DNA of 11,175 bases from Rhodoferax sp. (GTDB taxonomy: Bacteria; Pseudomonadota; Gammaproteobacteria; Burkholderiales; Burkholderiaceae_C): positions 1 to 11,175 of the forward strand of contig JAURGS010000062.1 of the NCBI GenBank assembly GCA_030833685.1. The letters run 5' to 3'. Numbering within the stretch: the stretch's first letter is position 1; each line of letters opens with the position of its first letter. Position numbers and translations under genes: made by a program. Below, piece after piece: positions 1 through 6,890 of this stretch. The notes beneath the pieces were generated by a model that saw nothing but the letters and a program-made list of their open reading frames with translations, did not search any database and was not told the DNA's origin.

Positions 1-294
1 GATCGATGCCGTATTGCGCTGGCGATGAAAGACCCAGAGCGCAAGTAGCGGAAAAGTCAGCTGGCCCAGGGTGCCACCGTAGAGCGCAAAGCGAGGGCCC
101 AAGATGCCATAGATCAGATGCCCGGCTTCATGAAAAGCCAGGTTGGCACTGTCGAGCACATGAACCCATTGTTGGCCGGTGTTGGCCAGCCACAAGATCA
201 CGCAGGCCGCCACCACGTAACCGGCAAGCGCCACTGATGACACCGCAGACCAGTGGTCCGCCTGGTCTGCTTCTTCTCTGTGCAGGAAGGACAT
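1..294 (-). CDS. Partial membrane protein with HEAGH zinc-metalloprotease motif (M50-like)
   Basis: This gene enters from the left edge; only its first 98 codons are present and the frame is open to base 1. An in-frame TGA lies two codons upstream of the ATG (complement of 292-294), so the start cannot be further upstream. No clear Shine-Dalgarno sequence is visible. The first 16 or so residues are polar, then a hydrophobic segment at about 17-38 looks membrane-spanning. H55-E-A-G-H59 follows and fits the HEXXH zinc-binding motif of metalloproteases. The motif sits just before a second hydrophobic stretch that is rich in glycine (GPRF, GGTLGQ) and continues to about residue 88. A zinc motif beside membrane segments resembles peptidase family M50. 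The second metal-ligand region would lie outside the window, so proteolytic activity is inference. The gene is divergent from the GFA-domain gene. Confidence 0.72.
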   Translation of the reverse strand, partial: MSFLHREEADQADHWSAVSSVALAGYVVAACVILWLANTGQQWVHVLDSANLAFHEAGHLIYGILGPRFALYGGTLGQLTFPLLALWVFHRQRNTASI

Positions 295-361
295 TGGTCA
301 AGTGTGCCAGAAGGCCCGCTTGCGGATCAACTGCCCGCAAACGTACGAATTTGCCCTCAAT

Positions 362-385
362 ATCAGACCTGCGGGAGCGTCTGAT
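362..385. repeat. 7-bp inverted repeat in the divergent intergenic region
   Basis: ATCAGAC (362-368) and GTCTGAT (379-385) are perfect inverted copies separated by 10 bases, with centres 17 bases apart. They lie between the two divergent genes (starts at 294 and 427), 42 bases before the GFA-gene start. The spacing would suit a dimeric transcriptional regulator, or a small hairpin in the leader of the GFA gene. No convincing -35/-10 pair could be fixed around it. A 7-bp match can arise by chance, so regulatory function is only a suggestion. Confidence 0.3.
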
Positions 386-416
386 CTGCTCGTTAAACTC
401 GGGGTTCTTTCTGCGC

Positions 417-422
417 GGGAGG
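417..422 (+). promoter_or_regulatory. Ribosome binding site of the GFA-domain gene
   Basis: GGGAGG lies 4 bases before the ATG at 427. The spacing is short, but this is the only purine-rich Shine-Dalgarno-like sequence near the start, and it supports 427 as the start of translation. Confidence 0.5.
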
Positions 423-426
423 CGTT

Positions 427-831
427 ATGACTGTCAAGGGACGATGCTATTGCGGCGACATCAAGTATGAATTCGATGGCGAGGGCACGGCCATTCAGTG
501 CCACTGCCGCGAATGCCAGTACATCAGCGGCGGGCACCCGAACGCGGCTTTCGTTACCGCCAAGAAAGGATTTCGCTGGATTCAGGGCGAACCTAAATCG
601 TTTGCCCGAACCGACCTGGAAGTGGCCCGCACGCGCCTGTTCTGCCCCCGTTGCGGCACGTCCTTGGCTACTTTGAGCCCGCGTTTTCCGGATGCCATCA
701 TCCTCAAGGTGGGCACCTTTGACGATCCATCCACCTTCAAGCCGGCGTTTGCGCAGTACACCTGCGATATGCAGCCTTTTCACGTGTTGCCCGAAGGTGT
801 GCCCGCTTACGAAAAGACCAAAAACGGATAA
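427..831 (+). CDS. GFA / CENP-V domain zinc protein
   Basis: A 134-residue protein with the cysteine pattern of the GFA family (glutathione-dependent formaldehyde-activating enzyme / CENP-V domain). C7-x-C9 is near the N terminus, C25-H-C27-x-x-C30 follows (CHCREC), and C73-x-x-C76-G comes later. In the family these cysteines bind structural and catalytic-site zinc. The protein has about the usual length of a stand-alone single-domain member and appears complete. No signal peptide or membrane segment is seen, so it should be cytoplasmic. Family members have been linked to spontaneous or enzyme-assisted S-hydroxymethylglutathione formation, but most are uncharacterised and the formaldehyde role is disputed, so a substrate should not be assumed. 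It has its own intergenic regions on both sides (132 and 125 bases), which suggests a monocistronic unit. Its neighbours do not point to formaldehyde metabolism. Confidence 0.88.
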   Translation: MTVKGRCYCGDIKYEFDGEGTAIQCHCRECQYISGGHPNAAFVTAKKGFRWIQGEPKSFARTDLEVARTRLFCPRCGTSLATLSPRFPDAIILKVGTFDDPSTFKPAFAQYTCDMQPFHVLPEGVPAYEKTKNG

Positions 832-838
832 GCGATGG

Positions 839-850
839 TGTTGGCCAACA
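839..850. repeat. 12-bp perfect palindrome after the GFA gene
   Basis: TGTTGGCCAACA is a perfect palindrome starting 7 bases after the GFA-gene stop. It has no loop and no following T-run, so it is not a typical intrinsic terminator. It could be a protein-binding site or chance. Confidence 0.25.
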
Positions 851-890
851 TTACAGCCACAGAGGCGCCGCCGCATGGCCTGTCTCGGCC

Positions 891-919
891 CGCCACACAC
901 CGCCAGCCCAGTGTGGGCG
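891..919. repeat. Imperfect inverted repeat upstream of the SulP gene
   Basis: CGCCACAC (891-898) can pair with GTGTGGGCG (911-919) with one bulged G and a 12-base loop. It lies 38 bases before the SulP start. No T-tract follows on either strand, so it lacks the form of an intrinsic terminator. It might be a leader hairpin or operator. An A-rich stretch (TAAAAAT, 927-933) just after it is the only -10-like sequence before the SulP gene, but no matching -35 is seen. Confidence 0.22.
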
Positions 920-956
920 TAGTGGGTAAAAATAGCTGCCCGCTTTACCAACCCTT

Positions 957-2777
957 GTGACGATGATCGCCGGCCTCAATCTGCGTAGTTTTTTTCCGTT
1001 TCTGGCCTGGCCCAAGCCCACAGGGCAGTCCCTGAAGCTCGATGCCTCCGCTGGGCTAACGGGCGCTATCGTGGTCTTACCGCAAGCCATTGCTTTTGCG
1101 GCAATTGCCGGTCTGCCGCCGCAGTATGGCCTGTACGCGGCCATGGTGCCGGCCATTATTGGTGCGCTGTGGGGGTCGAGCCACCACATGGTGACGGGGC
1201 CCACCACAGCGATATCGATTGCCGTTTTTGCGTCAGTCAGTGCGCTGGCAGCGCCCGGCACTGAGTCCTACATCGCGCTGGTGCTCACGCTGACTTTCTT
1301 GGTCGGCGTGATTCAGTTTGTGATGGGCATTGCCCGCTTGGGCGCTCTGGTTAATTTCATCTCGCACACGGTGATCATTGGCTTTACGGCCGGTGCCGCA
1401 TGCCTGATTGCCGCCAGCCAGGTTGGCAATTTTCTGGGCCTGAGCCTGCCGCGTGGCATGGCCTTTCATGAAGTCTTTATGTACGCCGGCCAGCATCTCA
1501 CCGAAGCACATATTTGGGTGGTGGTGGTGGGCTTGGTAACACTTCTGTCTGGTGTGCTGGCGCGCCGCTACCTGCCCAAATTCCCGTACATGATCATGGC
1601 GCTGGTGATCGGCAGCCTGGTGGCGCTGGGCTTTAACCTGCTCATTGGCGAAGGGCAGACCGGTATCAAAACCGTTGGCATCATTCACACCGCCTTGCCT
1701 ACCTTTTTGGTGCCCGATCTGAGCCTGCAGGCCATCAGCAAAATGCTGCTGCCGGCATTTATCGTGGCCACGCTGGCGCTGACTGAGGCCGTGGCCATTG
1801 CCCGCTCGATTGCCAATTTATCGGGCCAGCGCATCCACAACGACCAGGAATTCATCGGGCAGGGCCTGTCTAACCTGGTTGGCAGTTTTTTCTCCTGCTA
1901 CACCGCCAGCGGGTCATTTAACCGCAGTGGCTTGAACTATGCCTCAGGCGCGGTCTCTCCCGCTTCGGCCATTTTTTCGGCCGTGTTTTTGGTGGTGGTG
2001 TCCTTGTTTGCCGCGCCGCTGGTGGCCTACATCCCGGTGAGCGCAATTGCCGCCATCTTGTTCATTGTTGCAGTCTCGCTGGTTAATTTTCATCAGGTCA
2101 CCCACATCTTGCTGCGCCAGCCCCAAGAGCGCATTGTGTTTCTGATGACGTTTATTGGCACCATCGTCGACCTGGAGCGCGGCCTGCTGCTGGGCATCGT
2201 CACATCGCTGTTCTTCTATTTGTTCAGGACATCCCAGCCACCCATTGAAGAAAAGATGCTCAGCAAGGACGATTTACAAAAACCCAATCGCTCCTTGATC
2301 AGTGTCACGCCCGCCACACCCACCTGCCCCCAGGTGGCCATGTTGCAACTGCAGGGCTCGATTTACTTTGGCGCGGTTGGCCATGTGCGCGCACACCTCA
2401 ATGCCGTAGACGCCGCGGACAAACGGCGCAAATGGGTTCTTTTGCTGGCACGAGGCGTGAATTTCATTGACTTTGCCGGTGCCGAGCTGCTTGGTGAAGA
2501 AGCCCGGCGGCGAAAGGCTATGGGTGGTGGCTTGTTTCTGGTGGGTGCACCACCTGCTGTGCACCAGTCGATTGAGCGCGCCGAGCAGACTCGCCAAATT
2601 GGCGCCAAACGCATCCTGACGCACAAAAGCGACGCCCTGGCCGCGCTGTACCCGCAGCTTGACTCCGAGATTTGCCGCTATTGCACGCAGCGCGTCTTTC
2701 GGGAATGTCAGGACCACCTGCCCAACGGCGAGGCGCGTGACACCTCAGAGAACACCAAGCCGGCTACCATCACCTAG
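957..2777 (+). CDS. SulP-family anion permease with C-terminal STAS domain
   Basis: A 606-residue inner-membrane transporter of the SulP/SLC26 family. The first conserved block (about 41-90) holds LPQAIAFAAIAGLPPQYGLY and a MVTGPTTA segment. The second hallmark at about 275-331 includes LTEAVAIARS, the EFIGQGLSNLVGSFF region and GSFNRSGLNYASG. Hydrophobic segments fill about 30-425. A cytoplasmic STAS domain follows at about 457-565; its usual D-S-x-G-like site reads D505-F-A-G508, with no phosphorylatable serine. A cysteine-rich tail follows (C573, C576, C584). Members carry sulfate, bicarbonate or dicarboxylates, and the sequence alone does not choose between them. An in-frame TAG at 933-935 limits the start. 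GTG at 957 is used here; ATG at 963 is equally plausible and neither has a clear Shine-Dalgarno sequence. No sulfate-assimilation or carbonic-anhydrase gene is nearby. Confidence 0.93.
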   Translation: MTMIAGLNLRSFFPFLAWPKPTGQSLKLDASAGLTGAIVVLPQAIAFAAIAGLPPQYGLYAAMVPAIIGALWGSSHHMVTGPTTAISIAVFASVSALAAPGTESYIALVLTLTFLVGVIQFVMGIARLGALVNFISHTVIIGFTAGAACLIAASQVGNFLGLSLPRGMAFHEVFMYAGQHLTEAHIWVVVVGLVTLLSGVLARRYLPKFPYMIMALVIGSLVALGFNLLIGEGQTGIKTVGIIHTALPTFLVPDLSLQAISKMLLPAFIVATLALTEAVAIARSIANLSGQRIHNDQEFIGQGLSNLVGSFFSCYTASGSFNRSGLNYASGAVSPASAIFSAVFLVVVSLFAAPLVAYIPVSAIAAILFIVAVSLVNFHQVTHILLRQPQERIVFLMTFIGTIVDLERGLLLGIVTSLFFYLFRTSQPPIEEKMLSKDDLQKPNRSLISVTPATPTCPQVAMLQLQGSIYFGAVGHVRAHLNAVDAADKRRKWVLLLARGVNFIDFAGAELLGEEARRRKAMGGGLFLVGAPPAVHQSIERAEQTRQIGAKRILTHKSDALAALYPQLDSEICRYCTQRVFRECQDHLPNGEARDTSENTKPATIT

Positions 2778-2927
2778 CGGTGGTACAGCAACTTATGGGC
2801 CGAACCAATTCAACTGCGATTTGTAAGGCTTTGACCCTATGCGCTTGACCCCAGCCAGTTGCTCACGCACAGTTCGGGCCCAGCCGTGCATCAAAAACCC
2901 AGCACGCATTGAAGGAGAAATAGCGGC
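2778..2927. other. Intergenic region, presumed promoter region of the downstream gene run
   Basis: This 150-base gap is the largest in the right-hand two thirds of the window, so it is the natural place for the promoter of the run that starts at 2928. Two -35-like TTGACC copies are seen (2831-2836 and 2845-2850), but neither has a good -10 about 17 bases downstream. GGGCCGAA (2797-2804) can pair with TTCGGGCCC (2873-2881) with one bulge over a long distance. No hairpin plus T-run was found to end the SulP transcript, so read-through is possible. Confidence 0.35.
2912..2917 (+). promoter_or_regulatory. Ribosome binding site of the exported hydrolase gene
   Basis: AAGGAG lies 10 bases before the ATG at 2928. 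It is one of the two strongest Shine-Dalgarno sequences in the window and fixes the hydrolase start, giving a protein that begins with a good signal peptide. Confidence 0.7.
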
Positions 2928-3704
2928 ATGAGAAGCTGGTTTGCAGTCGGACTGATGTTGCTGGCCAGCCAGGCCTGGGGCGTCAAAGTCAGCCAGACGA
3001 CGCTGCAGCTAGGCGACGTGCTGATGCCTTTGCATATCGCAGTCCCTGAAGGGCCCGGGCCCTTTCCCCCAGTTTTGTTCATCCACGCTAAACGCGGCAT
3101 TGACGACAACGAAAGCCGTCATATCGCAGAACTGGCTGGCCAAGGCTTTTTGGTGGTCATGCCAGACTGGCAGTCAGGTCGCATGATCGAGCGCTGGCCC
3201 TCAGCGCATGACCCTGACACCGAACGCGACGTCGAAGCCGCGCTTGACTTTTTACGCCAACATCCCAAAGCCTGCCGCATACCCGCTGGCATCGTGGCGC
3301 AGTCTCGTGGCCCGTACTACAGCATTCGCCTGGCCGCCAAGCGGGGCAAGGACATTGCGGCGATTGCCAGCTACTACGGTCACATGCAAAACCCCAACGC
3401 GCCCGAGCCTGACCAGCTCTTTCGTGTGGCGCCTGAAGTGATGCAAATTACCACACCCATGCTGTTGCTCATTGGTGACCAGGACTTTGAGCTGCGCCGC
3501 ATGAGCACAGGCAGAGCGTTTTATGCGCTCTGGGAGCGGGGGGTGCCTGTTGAACTGCAGTACTACCCTCTGGCACGGCGCGCTTTTGACTTTCGCGCTG
3601 ACCAGTCGCCTGAGGAAAAAATCGCAACCCGCCATGCGCGTCAGCGCGTCAAGGCCTGGCTGCAGCAATGGATGAAGCTTGATGCCAGCAACAGTTGCCC
3701 TTAA
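2928..3704 (+). CDS. Exported dienelactone-hydrolase-like alpha/beta hydrolase, possible loss of catalytic His
   Basis: A 258-residue protein starting with a Sec signal peptide (hydrophobic 4-15, likely cleavage after SQAWG near residue 18), so it is probably periplasmic. The rest has the layout of the dienelactone hydrolase branch of the alpha/beta hydrolases. The first strand and oxyanion region are at about 48-62 (VLFIHAKRGIDD), and FLVVMPDW is at 74-81. The nucleophile elbow is A-Q-S126-R-G, with serine where classic dienelactone hydrolases carry cysteine. The acid strand is LLLIGDQD with D186. The family normally has a histidine in an H-G-F-like motif near the end; here the matching place reads R218-A-F220. 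Either the triad is broken, another histidine (for example H236) serves, or the protein is not a hydrolase. The substrate is unknown. The stop overlaps the next gene by 23 bases, which suggests translational coupling. Confidence 0.8.
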   Translation: MRSWFAVGLMLLASQAWGVKVSQTTLQLGDVLMPLHIAVPEGPGPFPPVLFIHAKRGIDDNESRHIAELAGQGFLVVMPDWQSGRMIERWPSAHDPDTERDVEAALDFLRQHPKACRIPAGIVAQSRGPYYSIRLAAKRGKDIAAIASYYGHMQNPNAPEPDQLFRVAPEVMQITTPMLLLIGDQDFELRRMSTGRAFYALWERGVPVELQYYPLARRAFDFRADQSPEEKIATRHARQRVKAWLQQWMKLDASNSCP

Positions 3705-4911
3705 AACACGTCAACGCGGGCGTGGCGATAACGCCATAGCGACCCGGTTGCAGTGGCGACTGTCTTTGGTGAACACCTGCGCCAAAGCGCTGTCTGCACT
3801 GTGGCTGTCGGCGCTAATGTGTACTGGCGCCGTGGCGCAACAATCAGCGCCCACTGTTCAAAGCGAAAGACACGCCTTTCGGGTCGTCAAGCTCACAGCA
3901 GACCTTGAGCACCCCTGGTCGCTCGCCTTCCTGCCAGACGGTCGTATGTTGGTCAGTGAGCGATCCGGTCAGCTGCGCCTGATCGAGCGTGACTTCAAGC
4001 TCAACCCCAAACCGGTTGAGGGCCTGCCCCCGGTGGTACCGCGTGGGCAGGGCGGGCTTTTTGACGTGGTCTTGCATCCCGACTACGCCAAGAATGGCTG
4101 GGTGTACTGGGCCTACAACGCCCCCGGCGCAGACGGGTGGGCAACCGCACTGGCGCGCGGTCAACTGCAAGGCCAACGCATGACGCAGGTGCAGGTGCTC
4201 TTTAGCATGGCGCCCAAAACGCGTACCGGTCAGCATTTCGGTGGGCGCATCGTCTTTGACCGCCAGAACAGGGTCTACCTGACTTTGGGCGACCGCGGTG
4301 AAAAAGAACGGGCCCAGCGCCTAGACGACCATGCTGGCTCGGTCATCCGTCTGCATGACGACGGGCGTGTGCCAAGCGACAACCCCTTCGTCGGTCGAGC
4401 CGACGCTCGCCCTGAAAAATGGACCCTGGGCAACCGCAACATGCAAGGCGCTGCCTTGCACCCCGTTACCGGAGAGCTTTGGACGCATGAGCATGGCCCT
4501 CAGGGCGGCGATGAGATCAACCGTATGCGAGCCGGTGTCAACTACGGCTGGCCAGTCATCACCTATGGTGTCAATTACGGCATTGGTACGCGAATTGGTG
4601 AAGGCACCAGCAAGCCGGGCATGGAGCAGCCCTTGCACGTGTGGGTGCCGTCTATTGCGCCGTCTGGCATGGCATTTGTTTCCGGCAATCGGTTTACCCA
4701 TTGGCAAGGGGACCTGCTGGTGGGCGCGCTGCGTGGCTCCATGCTGGTCCGGCTGGTTTTGCAAGACAACAAAATCACCCATGAGGAGCGCATGCTGCAG
4801 GGTGATATCGGGCGTATCCGTGATGTGCGGGTCGGGCCTGATGGGCTGGTTTATCTGCTCACCGATGCCCCGGACGGCGCGCTCTACCGACTGGAGCCCG
4901 TCGGTCCCTAA
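3682..4911 (+). CDS. Exported PQQ-dependent sugar dehydrogenase family protein (soluble glucose dehydrogenase/Asd-like)
   Basis: A 409-residue protein (from ATG 3682) of the six-bladed beta-propeller soluble glucose dehydrogenase family, which oxidises aldose sugars or related alcohols with PQQ in the periplasm. Visible family motifs are HPWSLAFLPDGRMLVSER (about 77-94), GQGGLFDVVLHPDY (123-136), GQHFGGR with H185, LGNRNMQG with R252-N253, HEHGPQGGDEIN (269-280), PSIAPSGM, and GRIRDVRVGPDGLVYLLTD with R378 and R380. By analogy with the Acinetobacter enzyme, H185 would be the catalytic base and the arginines would contact PQQ. A signal peptide core lies at about 38-52 and ends AVA-QQ. The ATG gives a long, basic leader; GTG at 3769 would give a standard 22-residue signal peptide, so the true start is unsettled. 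LivH starts 17 bases after the stop. No PQQ synthesis gene is in the window. Confidence 0.87.
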   Translation: MPATVALKTRQRGRGDNAIATRLQWRLSLVNTCAKALSALWLSALMCTGAVAQQSAPTVQSERHAFRVVKLTADLEHPWSLAFLPDGRMLVSERSGQLRLIERDFKLNPKPVEGLPPVVPRGQGGLFDVVLHPDYAKNGWVYWAYNAPGADGWATALARGQLQGQRMTQVQVLFSMAPKTRTGQHFGGRIVFDRQNRVYLTLGDRGEKERAQRLDDHAGSVIRLHDDGRVPSDNPFVGRADARPEKWTLGNRNMQGAALHPVTGELWTHEHGPQGGDEINRMRAGVNYGWPVITYGVNYGIGTRIGEGTSKPGMEQPLHVWVPSIAPSGMAFVSGNRFTHWQGDLLVGALRGSMLVRLVLQDNKITHEERMLQGDIGRIRDVRVGPDGLVYLLTDAPDGALYRLEPVGP

Positions 4912-4928
4912 AGACTGCTTAGATCCCG

Positions 4929-5804
4929 ATGCAAGAAATCCAAGTCATCTTTGGTGGCATTGCGCAAGGCTGTATCTACGGCCTGATTGCACTGGGTTTT
5001 GTACTGGTCTACAAAGCGACCGAGACGGTGACCTTCGCCCAGGGTGAGCTGATGATGCTGGGCGCTTTTTGCGGGCTGCTGCTGTTTAATCGCCTGGGGC
5101 TGAGCTATTGGTTGGTATTTCCCATCGTGCTGGCGCTGCTGGCGCTTACCGGCTGGTTGATCGAGCGCGCCGTCATCCGGCCGATCCTGGGGCAACCCGC
5201 TTTCTCAGTGGTCATGCTCACCTTTGGCATAGGCTACGTCGCGCGCGGTCTGGTGACCATGATCCCCAACATCGGCACCGACACCCATGCCTTTGCTGCA
5301 CCCTACAAAGACGTCTTGTTCAAATGGAGTGGCGTGGTAATCGGCGCCAGCCAGATCGTGGTGGTCGCCAGCACCGCATTGCTGTGCCTGCTGCTGTTTC
5401 TGGTGTTCAAGTACGCGCGGGTTGGCATCGCCATGCAAGCCGCTTCTCAAAACCAGTTGGCGGCCTACTACATGGGCATCCCTGTCAAGCGCCTCAACGG
5501 CCTGGTGTGGGCGCTGGCGGCGGCCGTTGCGGCGGTAGCAGGCCTGTTGTTGGCGCCAATTACTTTTGTGCACGCCAATATGGGGCTGATTGGCCTGAAG
5601 GCTTTTCCGGCAGCTGTGATCGGTGGTTTCACCAGTCTGCCGGGGGCGATTGTGGGCGGGCTGATCATCGGCGTGGTTGAAGCGCTGGCGGGCTTTTACC
5701 TGCCCGAGGGCTTTAAGGACATCGCTGCCTATGTGATGGTGTTGATCATGCTGGTGCTCAAGCCAAGTGGGCTTTTCGGCGAAAACACCCGCAAGAAAGT
5801 CTGA
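4929..5804 (+). CDS. livH: Branched-chain amino acid-type ABC transporter permease LivH
   Basis: A 291-residue polytopic inner-membrane protein of the LivH family, usual length. It begins with the typical IAQGCIYGLIALGFVLVYKAT helix and FAQGELMMLGAF segment, then IERAVIRPI (about 78-86). The cytoplasmic loop around QAASQNQLAAYYMGI (about 165-179) is the family's coupling region that contacts the ATPases. Glycine-rich GGFTSLPGAIVGGLIIGVVE and the KPSGLFGE end are also typical. It would form half of the translocation pore with the LivM homologue. It lies 17 bases after the dehydrogenase gene and 9 bases before livM, and has no strong Shine-Dalgarno sequence, which suggests coupled translation. 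The gene name gives the family only; the substrate may not be an amino acid. Confidence 0.93.
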   Translation: MQEIQVIFGGIAQGCIYGLIALGFVLVYKATETVTFAQGELMMLGAFCGLLLFNRLGLSYWLVFPIVLALLALTGWLIERAVIRPILGQPAFSVVMLTFGIGYVARGLVTMIPNIGTDTHAFAAPYKDVLFKWSGVVIGASQIVVVASTALLCLLLFLVFKYARVGIAMQAASQNQLAAYYMGIPVKRLNGLVWALAAAVAAVAGLLLAPITFVHANMGLIGLKAFPAAVIGGFTSLPGAIVGGLIIGVVEALAGFYLPEGFKDIAAYVMVLIMLVLKPSGLFGENTRKKV

Positions 5805-5813
5805 CGCCACGCC

Positions 5814-6890
5814 ATGCGCTTCATCTTCCACACCAGCTACCTGCAAGACATCCGCCTGGCCAAGCACGGCGGGCATCTGTTCTGGTACAGCATGCTCTGC
5901 CTGTTTTTGTTGGCCGCGCCTTGGCTGCTGGACGACTACTGGCTCGCGCAGCTGACTTTCGTGCTGATTTACGGCGTGGTCGGCCTGGGCCTGATGGTGC
6001 TGGCGGGCTTTACCGGCCTGTTTTCCATCGGACACGCAGCGTTTTTAGGGGTTGGCGCCTACACCGGCGCGGCACTTGCGGGCCTGGGCTGGCCTTTGAT
6101 CCTGACACTGCCAGCGGCTGCAGCGCTGTCAGCAGCAGTCGGTGCTGTGGTCGGCCTGCCAGCACTGCGTGTCAAGGGCATTTACCTGGGCATTGCCACG
6201 CTGGCATTTGGCTTCATCGTTGAAGAAGTCCTCGCACGCTGGGAGAGCGTCACTGGCGGCAATGCCGGCAAGACGGTGTCCGCCATCGAGTTCAAGGCCC
6301 TGCATCTGGGCCCTGAGGCCAGTTTGTACGCGACCTGTTTGCTGGTGGCCATACTGAGCACGCTGGGCGTGGCCAATTTGCTGCGCAGCCCAACCGGGCG
6401 GGCGTTTGTGGCCATTCGCGACTCCGAAATATCGGCCCAAAGCATGGGCATTCACCTGGCTTATTACAAGACTCTGAGCTTCATGATCTCGGCGGCACTG
6501 GCCGGCATCGGCGGCGCGCTTTATGCGCACAAGATGCAATTCATCAGCCCCGATCAGTTCAACGTGCTGCACTCAATCGACCTGTTGTTAATGGTGGTGA
6601 TCGGTGGGCTAGGTTCGATTCACGGCGCCTTCCTGGGCGCGATCTTCCTGATTTCCATGCCGCAACTCATTTCACTGGGCAAGGGCTTTCTGCCAGACGC
6701 CATCGCGCAAGCGCCTGGCCTGCAGGCGGTGGTTTACGGCGCAGTGTTAATCGCGTTTGTTTTGTTTGAGCCCATGGGCCTGTACGGCCGCTGGCTCAAG
6801 GTGAGGACCTGGCTGCAGCTGTTTCCGTTTTACAGGCGGGGCATGTTCAAGCGGCAAAAGAGCTTTCAAAAATCGGACCGGATGCGATGA
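5814..6890 (+). CDS. livM: Branched-chain amino acid-type ABC transporter permease LivM
   Basis: A 358-residue polytopic membrane protein of the LivM family. After an approximately 20-residue cytoplasmic N terminus come the hallmark GLGLMVLAGFTGLFSIGHAAFLGVGAYTGA segment (about 57-87), the KGIYLGIATLAFGFIVEEV helix, and an insertion-type WESVTGGNAG loop. The coupling loop RSPTGRAFVAIRDSEISAQSMGI (about 191-213) is diagnostic. It is followed by MISAALAGIGGALYAH and MVVIGGLGSIHGAFLGA. The C terminus is long and basic (from about 325 onwards: RWLKVRTW... RRGMFKRQK), on the cytoplasmic side. It pairs with LivH to make the pore. Its stop overlaps the livG start in an ATGA of 4 bases, so the two should be translationally coupled. 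Confidence 0.94.
   Translation: MRFIFHTSYLQDIRLAKHGGHLFWYSMLCLFLLAAPWLLDDYWLAQLTFVLIYGVVGLGLMVLAGFTGLFSIGHAAFLGVGAYTGAALAGLGWPLILTLPAAAALSAAVGAVVGLPALRVKGIYLGIATLAFGFIVEEVLARWESVTGGNAGKTVSAIEFKALHLGPEASLYATCLLVAILSTLGVANLLRSPTGRAFVAIRDSEISAQSMGIHLAYYKTLSFMISAALAGIGGALYAHKMQFISPDQFNVLHSIDLLLMVVIGGLGSIHGAFLGAIFLISMPQLISLGKGFLPDAIAQAPGLQAVVYGAVLIAFVLFEPMGLYGRWLKVRTWLQLFPFYRRGMFKRQKSFQKSDRMR

Noticed and set aside
298..951. A 217-codon minus-strand open frame across the GFA gene
   Set aside because: It covers the GFA gene, whose zinc-binding cysteine motifs are clear, and the translated product has no recognisable domain.
2767..2786. Short hairpin around the SulP stop codon (ACC/GGT arms) as a terminator
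   Set aside because: The arms are very short and imperfect, and no T-run follows, so it does not qualify as an intrinsic terminator.
2831..2850. Tandem TTGACC copies as a promoter
   Set aside because: Neither copy has a reasonable -10 hexamer at the right distance; they are noted only in the intergenic entry.
4331..5047. A 238-codon open frame on the + strand overlapping the dehydrogenase and livH
   Set aside because: It lies in another frame of the clearly recognised dehydrogenase gene, has an unnatural Cys/Trp/Arg-rich composition and shows no known motif.
5205..6035. A 276-codon minus-strand open frame opposite livH and livM
   Set aside because: It is antisense to two well-supported membrane protein genes. 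Its His/Gln-rich composition is the expected mirror of hydrophobic codons in GC-rich DNA.
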